DNA from: Brachynemurus nebulosus | Lineage: Eukaryota; Arthropoda; Insecta; Neuroptera; Myrmeleontidae | Direction of reading: 5' to 3' | Assembly: GCA_035578155.1 (NCBI GenBank) | Contig: JAPWDM010000001.1 | Coordinates: 85,337,150 to 85,401,149 of the forward strand | DNA length: 64,000 nucleotides | Part shown: one piece after another, positions 25,523 to 36,954 of the stretch | How the letters are laid out: every line of letters starts with the position of its first letter | How positions within the stretch are numbered: the stretch's first letter is position 1 | Position numbers and translations under genes: made by a program | The notes under the pieces: generated by a model | The model's database searches: none | What the model was told of the DNA's origin: nothing | The model's input: only the letters and a program-made list of their open reading frames with translations

Positions 25523-25904
25523 AGCAAGTTAAATAAAAGCTTTTAAAAAAAATTATTGTAGACCAAGTTATCGCCATGTTTGTTGGACCCTGTCCCACAA
25601 GTCATGCTTTATAATTCATAATTTTTACTGGTTATACAAGTCATAATTTTTACTGGTTTATCTGAAATTAATAAAAAAAAAAAAAAAATTGTTAGTTTAA
25701 TAGTTAATGTAGTGTCTGATGGGAGCCTCTTATTTTCTTGTGAAAATATACAAAATGGCGGCCTCTGATAATTTACTTTTAGATTTTCAAGGAAAAATGC
25801 ATTAGTTTAATGTTTATAAAAAATACAAATTTCGATTTTAAAAAAATCCTTCGATCGGGCATTAGATTAATAGTAATTTAATATGTTTTATAATACATAA
25901 TAAT

Positions 25905-26010
25905 AAAATTTTCAGTAGCATAAACAAGAAATAACCGCATAAACAATAAATAAAGGTTATTTATTGTTTATGCTACTGAAGAGGACTACAAAAGTAGTCG
26001 AAACCGGTCT
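25905..26010 (+). ncRNA. Hairpin plus hammerhead-like core motif
   Basis: CAGTAGCATAAAC (25913-25925) pairs with GTTTATGCTACTG (25966-25978), with inner helices. Directly after lies CTGAAGA (25976-25982), a GACTAC/GTAGTC stem with AAAA loop (25984-25999) and GAAACCGG (26000-26007). CTGANGA, stem II and GAAA in this order are the core of hammerhead ribozymes, common in Penelope-like and other retroelements. However, one extra G precedes stem II and I cannot close stem III, so ribozyme activity is doubtful. A 3'-end motif of a retroelement is the other reading. Confidence 0.3.
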
Positions 26011-26236
26011 TGCGAATTTTTTTATATTTTTTATTTTTTTATTTTTTTGTGGGTCCTTAAGGGGAAAATTTTATTATTATGTATAATCCAGCCCACAGTA
26101 CGGCTCAATATAGTGATGTTTTATAATGTTTTTTTTTTTTTTTTATTTTGAAGTACCAATGTGTGTGTACTTATATTAAAATCATAAGGAAAATAACTTC
26201 TAACGAAATTAGTCAAAAACGTTGTGTATAATAGAG

Positions 26237-26756
26237 TAGGAACTTAACCCTAATTTTTAACAAAAAGTGACCACGAGCGTTCTAGTGGCTGATTTTTCTT
26301 TTAAACGATTCAAAATTTAAAAAGGAATAAAAAATTCCAATACTATTTTTTTACCAAATGCCAGCGTCACTACGAAAAGTTGAAAGTAATGAAAATAATA
26401 GGTAAAATACATGTATAAATTTTGTATTTGTAGTATTCTATAAGCAGAATTGATATATATAAAAAAAATATAACATTTTTTTAGAGAAAAAAAAACTATT
26501 GAGAAATATGATATTTTAGAATGAATACGATATGACATTTTAGAATGAATACATAGACTTAAATATTTATAAGAATACTTGTCAAATTATTTATTTTTAT
26601 CAATTTTTAGCATTGAAGCCGTGGTTTAATAAAAAAAATAGTATTTGAATTTTATATTTTATTTTAAATTCTGCATCGATTAAAAAAAAACCAGCCACTA
26701 GAACGCTCGTGAGCACTTTTTCAATTTCTAAGCATATTTTTAAGGGTAAGTTCCTA
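26237..26756. mobile_element. MITE with 70-bp inverted ends
   Basis: Left TAGGAACTTAACCCT followed by GTGACCACGAGCGTTCTAGT, mirrored at the right (ACTAGAACGCTCGTGAGCAC ... GGGTAAGTTCCTA). It is 520 bp with an A+T-rich interior. No clear duplication flanks it. It lies in ARL6IP6 intron 2, about 500 bp before exon 3. Confidence 0.7.
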
Positions 26757-27276
26757 GCCTATAAAGGCGTTTTTGTTTTATCAGTGTGCAGGCAGCCTAA
26801 GTATTAAACTAATGATTTTTGTTTTGTTTTATTGATTTTAGATTAATAACCAATAAAATGTGATGGTCACCACAAAACACAACGGGGTACAACAAATATA
26901 GCGATAGCGTGGTTTACAAGAAATATTTTTTTCTTTTAACATTTGTGAAATAAAGTTAAAACATAATATAATAAGCCTGTATTATTTGTTTTATAAAATA
27001 ATTTAATCTGCCAACAAAAAATTGTTTAAAATACTCAATTTTTTCACATCGATGACTACCCCTAACCCGTTAATAAATAGTTATGATACAAATATGATAA
27101 GTTAACTCTATTAACTCTTTAGATGCCCATTTTTTAGGTCGAATTTACAGAATCGGCATCTGTGATTAAAACCTTTATCTTTGTGATTGTTTTTATCGTT
27201 TTTATTTTCCATTATTGCCGTTAATTAATGTTAGTGTTTTATTTTTTTATTTTTATTTATTTATTTTTTTTTTCAG

Positions 27277-27382
27277 ATCAAAAACATATGGACCACCCTT
27301 TCATCTAGGGTATCTTATCGCAATCGTAAACGGTATTATGGTTTTCATTCTAATGTTTGTTAATAATTTATTTAATTCTTAA
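27277..27382 (+). CDS. ARL6IP6: ARL6IP6 homologue, coding exon 3 with stop
   Basis: Follows a long polypyrimidine tract and a TTTCAG acceptor (27271-27276). The first base completes Arg132 and the frame runs to TAA at 27380-27382. It encodes the last part of the family domain: FHLGYLIAIVNGI (residues 140-152) corresponds to FHMGYSMAILNGI of vertebrate ARL6IP6. This forms a third transmembrane segment (about 141-160), followed by a short polar tail. The two introns are 9,774 and 14,634 bp and are mostly filled with transposon-derived repeats, yet all four splice sites are canonical and the frame is intact, so I judge the gene functional. Confidence 0.88.
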
Positions 27383-27444
27383 TTAAACTCGATGGTAAAA
27401 AACATATTTTAAAGAACAAATAATGTATTTTATATTAAATTGTA

Positions 27445-27450
27445 AATAAA
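27445..27450 (+). promoter_or_regulatory. Candidate poly(A) signal of ARL6IP6
   Basis: AATAAA lies 63 bp after the ARL6IP6 stop codon in an A+T-rich 3' flank. It is the first such hexamer after the stop, but the motif is common in sequence of this composition. Confidence 0.5.
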
Positions 27451-27499
27451 ATGTGTAAAATAATCTAAAATCTGAACAAAATTTATAAAAACTGTAAGT

Positions 27500-28030
27500 T
27501 TGAATCAAATAATAATAAAATGATATTTTAATTAAAATGGTTCTTCTAATATTTATCATTACCGTAAACAGAGCTACATTGACACTGCGGATTACTTAGA
27601 AATATTTTGGGGCGTTATTGTTTGTGTGATGGATCCACGCAAATAAACGTACTTTTAAAAAAATCACCTTTTTAGAGATCGTAACTTATTTTGGAAAAAA
27701 ATTATTTTTTCATCTAAAATTTTTAAATATTTTCAACTGGAGTTAAAATACAAGTTTTATAAGGATCTAACTGTAACTTAACTAAAATTTAATATTATTA
27801 TTATTATTATTATAAAAACGTGTTGGAATAATTATAAAAATTTACTATGAACGCATATTATAATTTTAATAATACATAAGATAGTTTTATCCCGGTTGAA
27901 GGTTCCCAGGGAATACAAAACCAACTACTCAATCATATCCAACTAAGTAAACCGAAGTTGATGAAATTTGGTACACAGACACTATTTACCCTGAGTTAAC
28001 ACACACGATATACTTAGCTCAATTAAAGGT
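27500..28030. other. 3' flank of ARL6IP6, nothing recognised
   Basis: A+T-rich non-coding sequence after the candidate poly(A) signal, with a short (ATT)n run near 27790. No feature supported. Confidence 0.45.
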
Positions 28031-28033
28031 TCC

Positions 28034-28143
28034 TATATGGAGGGTAGATATCAGGAGCACCATCTCTGTATCAAAAAGTGTCCATAGAAAGGCGTAAATA
28101 GTGGCGACGCTACTGTAGTAAAAGGGTAAATTTAGAGAAGCAC
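28034..28143 (+). repeat. Direct repeat, partner at 30493-30597
   Basis: TATGGAGGGTAGATATCAGG and the following about 90 bp (GCACCATCTCTGTATCAAAA, GGCGTAAATA, GGCG.CGCTACT, AAAAGGGTAAATTTA) recur at 30493-30597 with about 90% identity in the same orientation, 2.45 kb apart. The piece is GC-richer than its surroundings. No long open frame is shared, but an exon-derived or element-derived fragment is possible. Confidence 0.75.
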
Positions 28144-29075
28144 ACCACAAATCTAATTTTACTTAGTGGTCGGTGCAAATTTAAGGGGAAGCACGTAAAA
28201 TCGGAAGATCAGGGGCGTCGGTAAACTTTTGTTTCGGAGGTTGGTAAATATTATTTATCTGAATTTATTTAAAACAAAATTATCTTAAGAGACAATTTGC
28301 ACCTAAAATTCCAAGCCCTAAGCGTGTTTGTAAAAAACTGTGGATAGCAGTGTGCCAGTGTGTGCTTGATACCGCTTAATGCATTTAGTTAGTCGGTATC
28401 GGTCACTCAATGCACAACGCCTTATTATGTATTGTTGGACCATTGTTAGCTTGGACCCCACCTTGCTCCGTCCGACAATACATGTTTTGTAATTGTGTGT
28501 GTTTCAACTGACACAGTTACAAAGATCAAACTAACACCACTACACACAGTGTGTACTTACACAACATAGTGGTGGGAAATAGAGGGGATTTTTTGTCTAC
28601 ATTGGTATCACTAGTGCAGAGATAGCAACTTGGCTTCTGATTATTCTGTGTAAAATTCGGTTGTGTAGACAAAGAAAATCGAATGTTATACTAATGAATA
28701 TGAGTGACGACTTTTAGAAAACTGTTGAAAAATCAACTTCCCTATCGCATTCATTAGCGTAAAAGACGCCAAATAGCGGAAGCTGACAAAAATTCTAGAA
28801 TATTCTACTCGTGAACTAGCAAAGAGACCAAAAGACAAACTTCACTATTGAATTAGGCACTAAAAATTAGATTAAGCAGCGCATTTTGACAAAAATTCTA
28901 AAATGTTCTATTCGTCAACTAACAAAGATATCGAAAAATCGATTGGACCATTTAATTGGTCATCCAATAAAAGACGGAATAGCACATTTTGATAAATGTT
29001 CTAGAATATTCTATTCGTCAAATAACAAAAATTGTTTGTCAAAATCGGACATTTGGTTTACATTAGTTTAATTTC
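28144..29075. other. Intergenic stretch, no gene seen
   Basis: Contains ACACAGTGTGTA and related words (28540-28570) that recur near 44215-44240, so part of it belongs to a dispersed repeat. The 61-codon open frame at 28886-29071 is not recognisable as a protein. Confidence 0.4.
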
Positions 29076-29079
29076 GGTT

Positions 29080-29275
29080 GGACTGTAGCAAGAATTTCAA
29101 AAACCAATTCTGGTAAGTTCAGAATTAGATTTAAATACTTGATGGAACACAGAATTTGAAGCTTTTTGTAAACTAGAATTACAATTCTTCATAGTTGGAA
29201 CAGTAAAATTAACTATGCGCATGCTCATTAAAACAAGAATTAATTCGAGTGTTTGTTGGAACATACCTATTGCAC
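29080..29275 (-). repeat. Dispersed MITE-like repeat, partner 40972-41160
   Basis: In complement it begins CAACAAACACTCGAATTAATTC-like and contains GAGCATGCGCATAGTT. The same 190-bp sequence lies in the opposite orientation at 40972-41160. The unit has internal symmetry (GAATT/AATTC words). Confidence 0.7.
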
Positions 29276-29408
29276 ATCGGTAGTGACGAGGTTAAAATAT
29301 ACATACAATCGCAATAATTCAAAATTTTAAATTTTTGTATTCTTTATTTAAATAATTAAAATAATTGATTTTAATAATAAAATTTACTGAAACAAAATGA
29401 AATGAAAC

Positions 29409-29563
29409 AAAAATTTAATTTACTTCCGGCTCGACGATGTCGATGGTTCAGTAAATTCCATCGACCATCGATGTTTCGACTTAAAAAAATCGACCAAAAA
29501 CATCGATGTTTCTTCAAAAAAACATCGATAGTCAAAATATCGATTATTATCGCCCATCCCTAG
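29409..29563. repeat. CATCGAT-rich end of a hAT-like element
   Basis: Repeated CATCGAT/ATCGATG words run into ATTATCGCCCATCCCTAG, the complement of a CTAGGGATGGGCGAT terminus commonly seen on insect hAT MITEs. No matching left end or duplication was found, so this is a solo end. Confidence 0.45.
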
Positions 29564-30089
29564 ATTATAAGATTTAAGCAGAATTTTCTAATTTTTTTAA
29601 AAACTACGCCGTCACAAACGTTTTTATGAACATGTTTAGAATTCACAAACAATTTCCGATCGATTGAGTACCTGGAAACCTATAAGACAATCAATTTTTA
29701 AAAAGTGTTGGCTAATCGTAAGCTCATAATCAACAAATTAATAACTAATAAACTAATGAGTCACAAACAAATTTAAAAGTGTCACAAACATTCACAAACA
29801 ATTCACAAACGACTGACATAGAAGAAAAGTTAAAATTTTAACTTTTTGAATTTTGTGTTGGCTAATCGTAAGAGGGTTATATATTAAACAACAATTTCTA
29901 ACATGGTGACTGATTACTTTTATTCCATAATTTTTAAATGTGGCTGTACTTCAGAAATTAAGTATTTATACCGTGAAAAACCGTGAAAAAAAATTTAACG
30001 TGCATTAATTTTTAAATCAGAGCCCTCTGGATTGTAACGGTGAAAGCTCCGTTAGCTAACGTTAGGCTAACAAAATTTTCGTCTGGAAC

Positions 30090-30425
30090 GCCAGCACTTC
30101 TTAACGCTTTAAATAATTAAGACGAGTTAACTCGTCCTGCAATATGGCGGCTCAAAATGCTGTCATATGTACATATCCACTGGTACAGGTGCCGCCATCT
30201 ATGACAATACGGTATAATTCTAAATAATGCTCAATTTTATCAACATAGTTTAGTATAATTTATTTTTTATAAATTCCTAGGGTTCACTTTTTTAATGTTG
30301 GGATCTTTAATTTTTTTCTTTTTCTTTTTTTGTAGCCTTATCTATTGTACTTATCACTTGGCAGTAATAAGGTCGGCATTTTGAGATAAAAAAATTTTAC
30401 CATATGGTTTGTTTAAAGGTTAATA
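30090..30425 (-). repeat. Dispersed repeat S, copies at 33470 and 35890
   Basis: ACGAGTTAACTCGTCCTGCA, GCCGCCATCTATGACAATAC and CTTATCTATTGTACTTATCA match, in complement, 35890-36230 over about 330 bp. A shorter copy is at 33470-33600. The shared family is A+T-rich with a conserved GGCGGCACCTGTACCAGTG block. Confidence 0.75.
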
Positions 30426-30492
30426 ATTGATCATAGATTTGATCAAAGATCTTTGACATATATCTATTGACAAGGTAATAGCAGCCTAACTA

Positions 30493-30597
30493 TGGAGGGT
30501 AGATATCAGGAGCACCATCTCTGTATCAAAAAGTGTCTAAAGAAAGGCGTAAATACTGGCGGCGCTACTATAGCAAAAGGGTAAATTTAAAGAAGTA
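30493..30597 (+). repeat. Second copy of direct repeat 28034-28143
   Basis: Same orientation and about 90% identical to 28034-28143. This copy lies inside the 30040-31256 element, which suggests that the first copy may be a remnant of a related element. Confidence 0.75.
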
Positions 30598-31256
30598 AAC
30601 AAGGAAAGAAAAACATCCGCGTTGTTATGTAACTATTGTTTTTTTATTAAAATTGTTACATATAGTAGTTTTATTATTTTAAAATTTTTTATAAAACAAC
30701 ACAAAAAATCACTATACTCTTTTGCTACTCTAGGGCTATTCTGGCGAGTTTTTGAACTGTTACTTAGTACTTAAAACGGGACACTTTTTGAACTATTTTT
30801 CTATTGTTTTCCGTACAAGATAGTCCTCCTTATATTCTACACTCCATAGGCCTAACATTAAAAATAGTTATGTATATCTAACTGATCTAAGATTTATTTT
30901 TTCCAAGATTATAGATATATTACCCTTAATTTGGATTGTGATCTACAAAAGGACTCTTCAGGGTTGGATAATAAAAATTAGAATTCAGAAAATCTAGTCT
31001 TGTAGCTGTGGTACTCGAAAATCTGATCAAAATTGTCGATCTTCCCGAAATTCATAAAAGTGTCAATATCTTGAAAACCAGCGATATTTTACCAGACAAC
31101 ATTTCGATATTCTGGTCAGGCATGAGCTGGTCTATCATCCCTCCAAGGTATATAGTTGACTTTTGGGACAACTATATATAGAAGAGCACTCACTTAAAAT
31201 GCTGGCGTTCGAGACGAAAATTTTGTTAGCCTAACGTTAGCTAACGGAGCTTTCAC

Positions 31257-31697
31257 GGAATTCCGGTATTTCGGTATTTTTTCGGTATTGAATGAACATA
31301 GTATAGAAAAAAGGAAAAAACATTAAAAATCATTTAATAAAATTAATTAGTAACAGTAATAATAACAAACTACATCATCATTGGATTTTAAAAATTTAAA
31401 TACATAATTTTGTATTTTTTCTTATAGACAAATACTAGAAAGTATAAGATATCTGGTCATCTGCACATATGGAAAACATTAAGCAAAACTAAAGACATTG
31501 TAATAAAATTTATGTTGTAAATCTAACGTAAAAAAAAAATATTCAAAATATGTAATATATAAAGTATTTGATTTTGTTAATATCGAAGCCAAAATACCGA
31601 TATTTGAAATTTCAATACCGGTTTTACAAAACATTTAAAAAATTCCGGTATTCCGGTTTTTCGGTAGTACCGGAATACCGGTATTCAAGCTCTAATT
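31257..31697. mobile_element. Shorter ACCGG-rich element copy
   Basis: Begins at the internal position matching 23338 and ends in CGGAATACCGGTATTCAAGC. It lacks the outer left ACCGG words and most of the interior relative to 23271-24177. Its left edge coincides exactly with the right end of the 30040-31256 element. Confidence 0.65.
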
Positions 31698-31929
31698 GCA
31701 ACCATTTTAAGAGAGAAAAAAAAAATTTTTTGAATGACATTTGTATGCTACGCAAATAACTATAGCGCGTATCCATGGGAGCAATGCAACCAACCACACA
31801 TATTTCGAAAAAACGCAAAAACACGTATTCCCTAATTTTTGGTGCTCTTTCTATTTATAGTGGTAAAAATTTGATACATTGAACCATTCAGGCTGTGCAA
31901 GAAAATTTACCCCCATTTTCACCCCCTCC

Positions 31930-33110
31930 AGCCCCCCTTATGAACCCAGCCCTGGTTTAACCTATACAGCTGAATAGGTCTTTCAAAGAGTAACATTTCA
32001 TCAATTTAACTCAATGGCTGCCAAACAATTTTTGTTTGTAAAAGACAGGTTTAAAAACATTGATAAAGAGAGAAAATTGTTTACATATTATGTGTGTACT
32101 TCTGGAAATATTTTATTTTAATTGTAAGATTTTTGTTTCCTTCATAAAATATAAACATTGTTATGTCTTATGTACTTATGTATGTTTTGTAAAGTCGGTA
32201 TTAAACTAATATTTGGAACATGTAATAATTTTTTTAAAATTATTTCAGATGTCATTATGATATTCATTTTAAGTAAAATACATTCTACAAAAACATAAGT
32301 AAAGAGAATGAAGAAACCATTATCTACCATTCTTATAATTTGACATTCCCACTTTGTGTGTATCACACAGTATCTTGCGTACTTTTAATTTTATTAAATT
32401 ATAATATATAACACTGACTTTATAAGAAGTCTACGTTGTTTTTATAGTTGACAACATGAATGTTGATTTGGATAAAGGATAATTTATTGATTTTTGGTAT
32501 TGATACATATGTATGCAGTATGTGTATGAGTATTCACTAGTATTAGTCAAACCGTCGAAAATTTTTTTGCTGACAATAATAAACAAATTTTTTTTATGTT
32601 CTTATAGTACACTATAAATTCAATTATGTTAAAACATTCAATAAAAATTATTAGAAGCAAATTTTATATATTTCTGTAAATATCTATACCTATATATAAA
32701 ATTATCCACAGTATTATCTTTTTATTATTATTTCATTTTAAAACAAGCCGGACAACTAGAGAGGTATCAATTTAACTTTAATTCATTTTTTGGGAAAAAT
32801 TTTTATTAGAAAATAACCCAGTGTAGATTTGTAGTGTACTTGTAATTTATTTTTATTATTTATTTATAAATTATAAAACTGAGAAACAATATTTTTCAAT
32901 TTAAACCATTTCAGTGCGGCTTAAAAATGTCAAAATGATTAATGACTTTAAAAATACATATAGTCTTGTCTTTTATTGCAAGATATATTTCTCTCTTTGT
33001 TTCCTTTGGCATGTTAACATGCCAATGGCACTGAATCGGTTAAAGTTTTCCTCTATCTCTTATAGTTTTCGAGATGTCTTAAGAAATACGATTTGAACCC
33101 CCAACTTTAG
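31930..33110 (+). repeat. Dispersed repeat R, forward copy
   Basis: Blocks GTCGGTATTAAACTAATATT (32193), ACACTGACTTTATAAGAAG (32411), TAGTACACTATAAATTCAAT (32607) and CCTTTGGCATGTTAACATGC (33003) recur in the same relative order, in complement, at 45690-46990 and at 55230-58340. The two other copies are broken by younger MITEs. I see no reading frame across the family; it may be an old element of about 1 kb or more. The palindrome GGCATGTTAACATGCC is its most conserved point. Confidence 0.65.
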
Positions 33111-33119
33111 GGGCTGGTT

Positions 33120-33470
33120 TCACTCCCTAAACGTGGACGATGACCGATAAAAAAAGTACGGGTCCCTTATTTTTACCTATACTACACACCAGCGAAGTTT
33201 CATCAAAATCCCGAATTTCACTCTGGGTGCATCTCCTTGTAAGTCACACGAATGTCCTCTTTTATTTAGACTTTTTTTTCAATACATTGAGTTGGTTCAC
33301 CTTGTCTAATCACCATATTGGCTATCTTCCAGAAGTAAAATTGTGATGTACTTTATCTATGGTCATACCCGAAATGCATCGCTAAATCTGACACCAGATG
33401 GCAGATGGCAATAATGTCGTCAAGCACGATCCCCATAACATAATGAACATAATAATAATTTACTTAACGC
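33120..33470. other. Intergenic stretch, nothing recognised
   Basis: A 68-codon open frame exists here but has no family signature or splice context. No feature supported. Confidence 0.4.
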
Positions 33471-33605
33471 TTTTAAACTAAACCATTTGGAAAAATTTTT
33501 GTGTCTCAAAATGCGGAACTTTTTACTGCCAGTGATAAGTACAATAGATAAGGTTACAAAAAAAGAAAAAAATCAAAAATCCCAACATCAAAATGAAAAC
33601 GTCAA
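33470..33605 (+). repeat. Dispersed repeat S, partial copy
   Basis: CTCAAAATGCGGAACTTTTT and AGTGATAAGTACAATAGATA match the S copies at 30090-30425 (inverted) and 35890-36230 (direct). Confidence 0.65.
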
Positions 33606-34359
33606 ATACAGCTGTTTTCACCAGGGATGTACAAAATCAGAAAAAATTAATAAAACAAAATTCCAGAAACAAAAAATAAAAAATTTTATTTACAAAAAAT
33701 AAATAAATAAAACACAATGTTACATATTTGATATTATAAACTGACTAGATAGCAAAATCAGAAATAAAAAATAAAAACTTAAACAATTATCTATCAAATC
33801 AATCAATATTCAATTTCAATCAAATTGTCTAACTTATATAATCACAATCTTTTTAACCAAAACAAGATACTCAATTCTATTCTCTATTGTTCTTCTTGGG
33901 ATTCTAAATTATTTTTCAGTGTTATACGATGTAATCTGTTTACTTTTTACCATATCAATTGCTAGATTTAACATTTCTGCAGAATAATTTTTGTATGCCC
34001 TTGCACCAATTTTCTTCTTATGTTTACCAGACATTTTGTATACCTAAACCTATAACAATGCTTTCCACTTTAATATCTCAATTCGTGTAAAAATACAATG
34101 CAATTCGTATATTTTTGACAACCCTGACTGTTGGCAGCACTGACTGGTAAAGATGGGATTTGTAAATGGACTCTAATTTTACCGAATTTGATATAATGTT
34201 ACCTAAACGAATTATTCGACAACTCACAAATAAGTAGACGTAAAAATCATTTTATATACTTACGAGGTTATGTAACTTTTCATATGATGAAATTATCTAC
34301 GTCACTTTATTTTTTGAAATACAGTAGCCGTCCAAGTTAGTCACTTCCAAGATAGTCAC

Positions 34360-35009
34360 CAGGGCTGCCAGTAAAAATTTTTAGTTTATACAGTCAGGTC
34401 TCTGAAATTATACAAAATTGACTCCCATTATACAAAACAACTTTTCGTTACAAAAGAGAGCAAGAAAAAAAATGAACCGATTTTTTTTTCCGACTAAACT
34501 TTAATTATTAAAGTTTAATCATTTTTGCAACCTTGTCAGAACGAAAGAAAATTCATATATACAAAAGGACATATGGCGCGTTCTCTGTCCCAACCTCGTA
34601 TCTGAAAACTCCCAACTTTTGGACACACAAACAAAACGATGTAAATGTTTTCATCACTATGAACTTAACATTTATGCTAATTACACCCTTTGATGTTGGC
34701 TACCTATATATTTAGATAAGTATGTATATGTAAATACAGTATTTAATATGTTTTTTGTGTGTCCTAAAACATGTAGTTTTTGATATACGAGGTTGGGACA
34801 GAGAACGCGCGATATGTAGTTTCTTTGGGTCTAACGTGATGTCACATTAACAAAGAATTGCAACGATTGCAACTGCTATGTTCAGCGTATTCAGTCTAAA
34901 TTTTTGGGCTTGTATCCAATTATACAAGAAAGTTTCTTATACAAAGAGGATACATAAAGTAACCAAATTATACAGATTTTGTATCCAATTATACAACCTG
35001 GCAGCCCTG
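34360..35009. mobile_element. hAT-type element, TSD ATAGTCAC
   Basis: A 650 bp element with perfect 12-bp termini CAGGGCTGCCAG, flanked by exact ATAGTCAC at 34352-34359 and 35010-35017. It interrupts a copy of a CCAAGATAGTCAC-rich sequence whose other end is at 35700-35760. Both subterminal zones contain ATTATACAA words. It carries the nested palindromic MITE at 34573-34809. There is no transposase frame. The TSD fits the hAT preference NTNNNNAN. Confidence 0.9.
34573..34809. mobile_element. Palindromic MITE nested in hAT element
   Basis: GCGCGTTCTCTGTCCCAACC and its exact complement form the ends (26-bp perfect TIR including CTCGTAT). The flanks read ACATATG and GATATGT, a possible short duplication around ATATG. 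One arm of the same family lies at 12716-12783. Confidence 0.85.
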
Positions 35010-35202
35010 ATAGTCACACTTCGAGTGAAATAGATATGCACATACGTCATCCACATACTATGTTTACTCTTGTCTATACGCACATATGCGTCACATGTAA
35101 TACTCATTACATACATACCCCGTGTACCTGCCGTCTGGTACTTTGTGAGGTAGCTACCGTGTAATGTGTGTCGTGTGTGATAAGTATGTAGGTATATTAG
35201 TG

Positions 35203-35466
35203 TAGAGTGAAGGCACGGGTCCGCACAAATGAGATCACACATTTTTTATAGTGGAATACACACTACGTCGTCAAAAGTATGGTGACACCTTGACCCAAGG
35301 GGGTGCCCACACTTTTGACGCGGTACTGTACTTAATGTTGTGGTACACTGCCGTGTCAAAAGTGTGGGACCCTCCCCCTGGGTCACCATACTTTTGACGA
35401 CGTAGTGTGTGCTAGAACCCACTATAAAAAATTGGGAACAAGTTTGTGCGGATCAATGTCTTCACT
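35203..35466. repeat. 264-bp foldback palindrome
   Basis: Inner arms CACACTACGTCGTCAAAAGT / ACTTTTGACGACGTAGTGTG are nearly perfect. Outer arms extend through TTTTTATAGTGG and GTCCGCACAAA to about 35203 and 35466. A second pair of words, GTGGGACCCTCCCCCTGGGT versus ACCCAAGGGGGTGCCCAC, lies in the loop. It is GC-rich for this window. Confidence 0.85.
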
Positions 35467-35889
35467 ATTCATACTAATTTAAATAATAAATATTTGTAAT
35501 GTCTTTTTTTTAAAATTCAAATATGTGACGTAATTATGACGTAGATGGCGAATTGCGCAAAAAAAGCTTATTTTGGTTTCAAATGTAGTGTACCTTTCTC
35601 TGTCTACTTTGACTTGAACATAATTTTTTATAATAATATTTTTGAAAAAATTCAAATTTGTTATGTTAACTAAACATTTACCCCACCTGACGGACGTCTA
35701 TGACTTCCAAGATAGTCACTAGAGAAACATTTGTGTGACTATCTTGGACGGCTACTGTACGAACTAAGGTTTGCACACTTGCTTAAAACCAAAATGTACC
35801 ATAAGAACTAAAAAAACCCAATGATTTGAAGAAATCGCGACTGGGGTAATGCCATAAAAACTTATATAACATCAGTAGTTTGTTAGAAA

Positions 35890-36230
35890 TATCTCCATCA
35901 TTAACGCTTTTAAACAAACCACATGGTAAAATTTTTTTGTCTCAAAATGCCGGACTTTTTAATGCCAAGTGATAAGTACAATAGATAAGGCTACAAAAAA
36001 AGAAAAAGAAAAAAATCAAAAATCTCAACATTAAAAAAGTGAACCTTAGGGATTTACAAAAAATAAATTATATTAAACTATGTTGATAAAATTGAAAATT
36101 ATTTAGAATTATACCGTATTGTCACAGATGGCGGCACCTGTACCAGTGAATATATACACATGACAGCATTTTGAGCCGCCATATTGCAGGACGGTTAACT
36201 CGTCTTAATCATTTAAAGAATTAAAAAAAG
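35890..36230 (+). repeat. Dispersed repeat S, forward copy
   Basis: Near full-length partner, in opposite orientation, of 30090-30425. It includes ATGGCGGCACCTGTACCAGT and GAGCCGCCATATTGCAGGAC. Confidence 0.75.
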
Positions 36231-36457
36231 TGCTACAGAATAAATAAACTATGAAATTTTAATTTTTTTAACGTAAAGTGTGGTATGGTAAAGTTAGGTT
36301 TAATAGGTAAAGATATGGTGTTTTACGCTACTGTATAAGAAATTATATCAATTAATAAATTTTTTCTATAAAATAAAGATTTAATTTGACTATGATTGAC
36401 GTTGGATTTAGCACCTATCAGCAGTTATTATTCTGACACTTGACGTATACATAGAGT

Positions 36458-36660
36458 ATGTTCCATTTAGAAAACACTGTGTGACACAATACATTTTCTT
36501 TTTTTCACAAAAAAACTAATTTTTTTTTTAAATTTTATTTGAAAACTAATCTTTTAATTGCATCTAAAAGCAATTAAAAGGTTAAAATTAAAAAAAAATT
36601 CGTTTTTTGTGCAAAAAAAAAAATGCACTGTGTCGTCTGTGTTTCCTAAATGGAAATATT
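36458..36660. repeat. Foldback MITE, about 90-bp arms
   Basis: ATGTTCCATTTAGAAAACAC with GTGTGACACA near the left end is mirrored by TGTGTCGTCTGTGTTTCCTA with AATGGAAATAT at the right. The central hairpin is TTAATTGCATC/TAAAAGCAATTAA. Confidence 0.75.
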
Positions 36661-36954
36661 CATTATGTTTTACGACATTTCTTGTCGAAAACGGCGGGCA
36701 CAGTTTTTTAAAATAGTGTCAAAACCGCGTGGTTCCGGCATCTAATTTTTATTTTAATCTTTAAGAAAAAGATAGACCGGTGGGATCGTTTTTTTTTTTT
36801 TTTCATTAAAAATTAACACAAAATATAAGGTTCATAAAACTATTTTTTCTTTCTCGCGAAAGTTGGATAAAATATGATCAATTTTACAAATTTATTCGTA
36901 CCTAAGTTACTTCCGGTTCAAACAACACACAATAAATGAGAACATTAACATTAA

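Larger units (their letters stand above)
30040..31256. mobile_element. 1.2-kb TIR element GTGAAAGCTCCGTTAGC
   Basis: Inverted ends of about 57 bp with one mismatch: GTGAAAGCTCCGTTAGCTAA, then CGTTAGGCTAACAAAATTTT, then CGTCT.GAACGCCAGCA. The TIR is itself partly palindromic (GTTAGCTAAC, GTTAGCCTAAC). The interior carries one copy of a dispersed repeat (30090-30420) and the direct repeat at 30493-30597. The right end abuts an ACCGG-type element. No flanking duplication is evident. Confidence 0.8.

Noticed and set aside
33608..34135. Possible hAT element from CAGGGATGTACAAAA to a CAACCCTG end
   Set aside because: The ends look hAT-like, but the flanking octamers (GTTTTCAC and ACTGTTGG) do not match.
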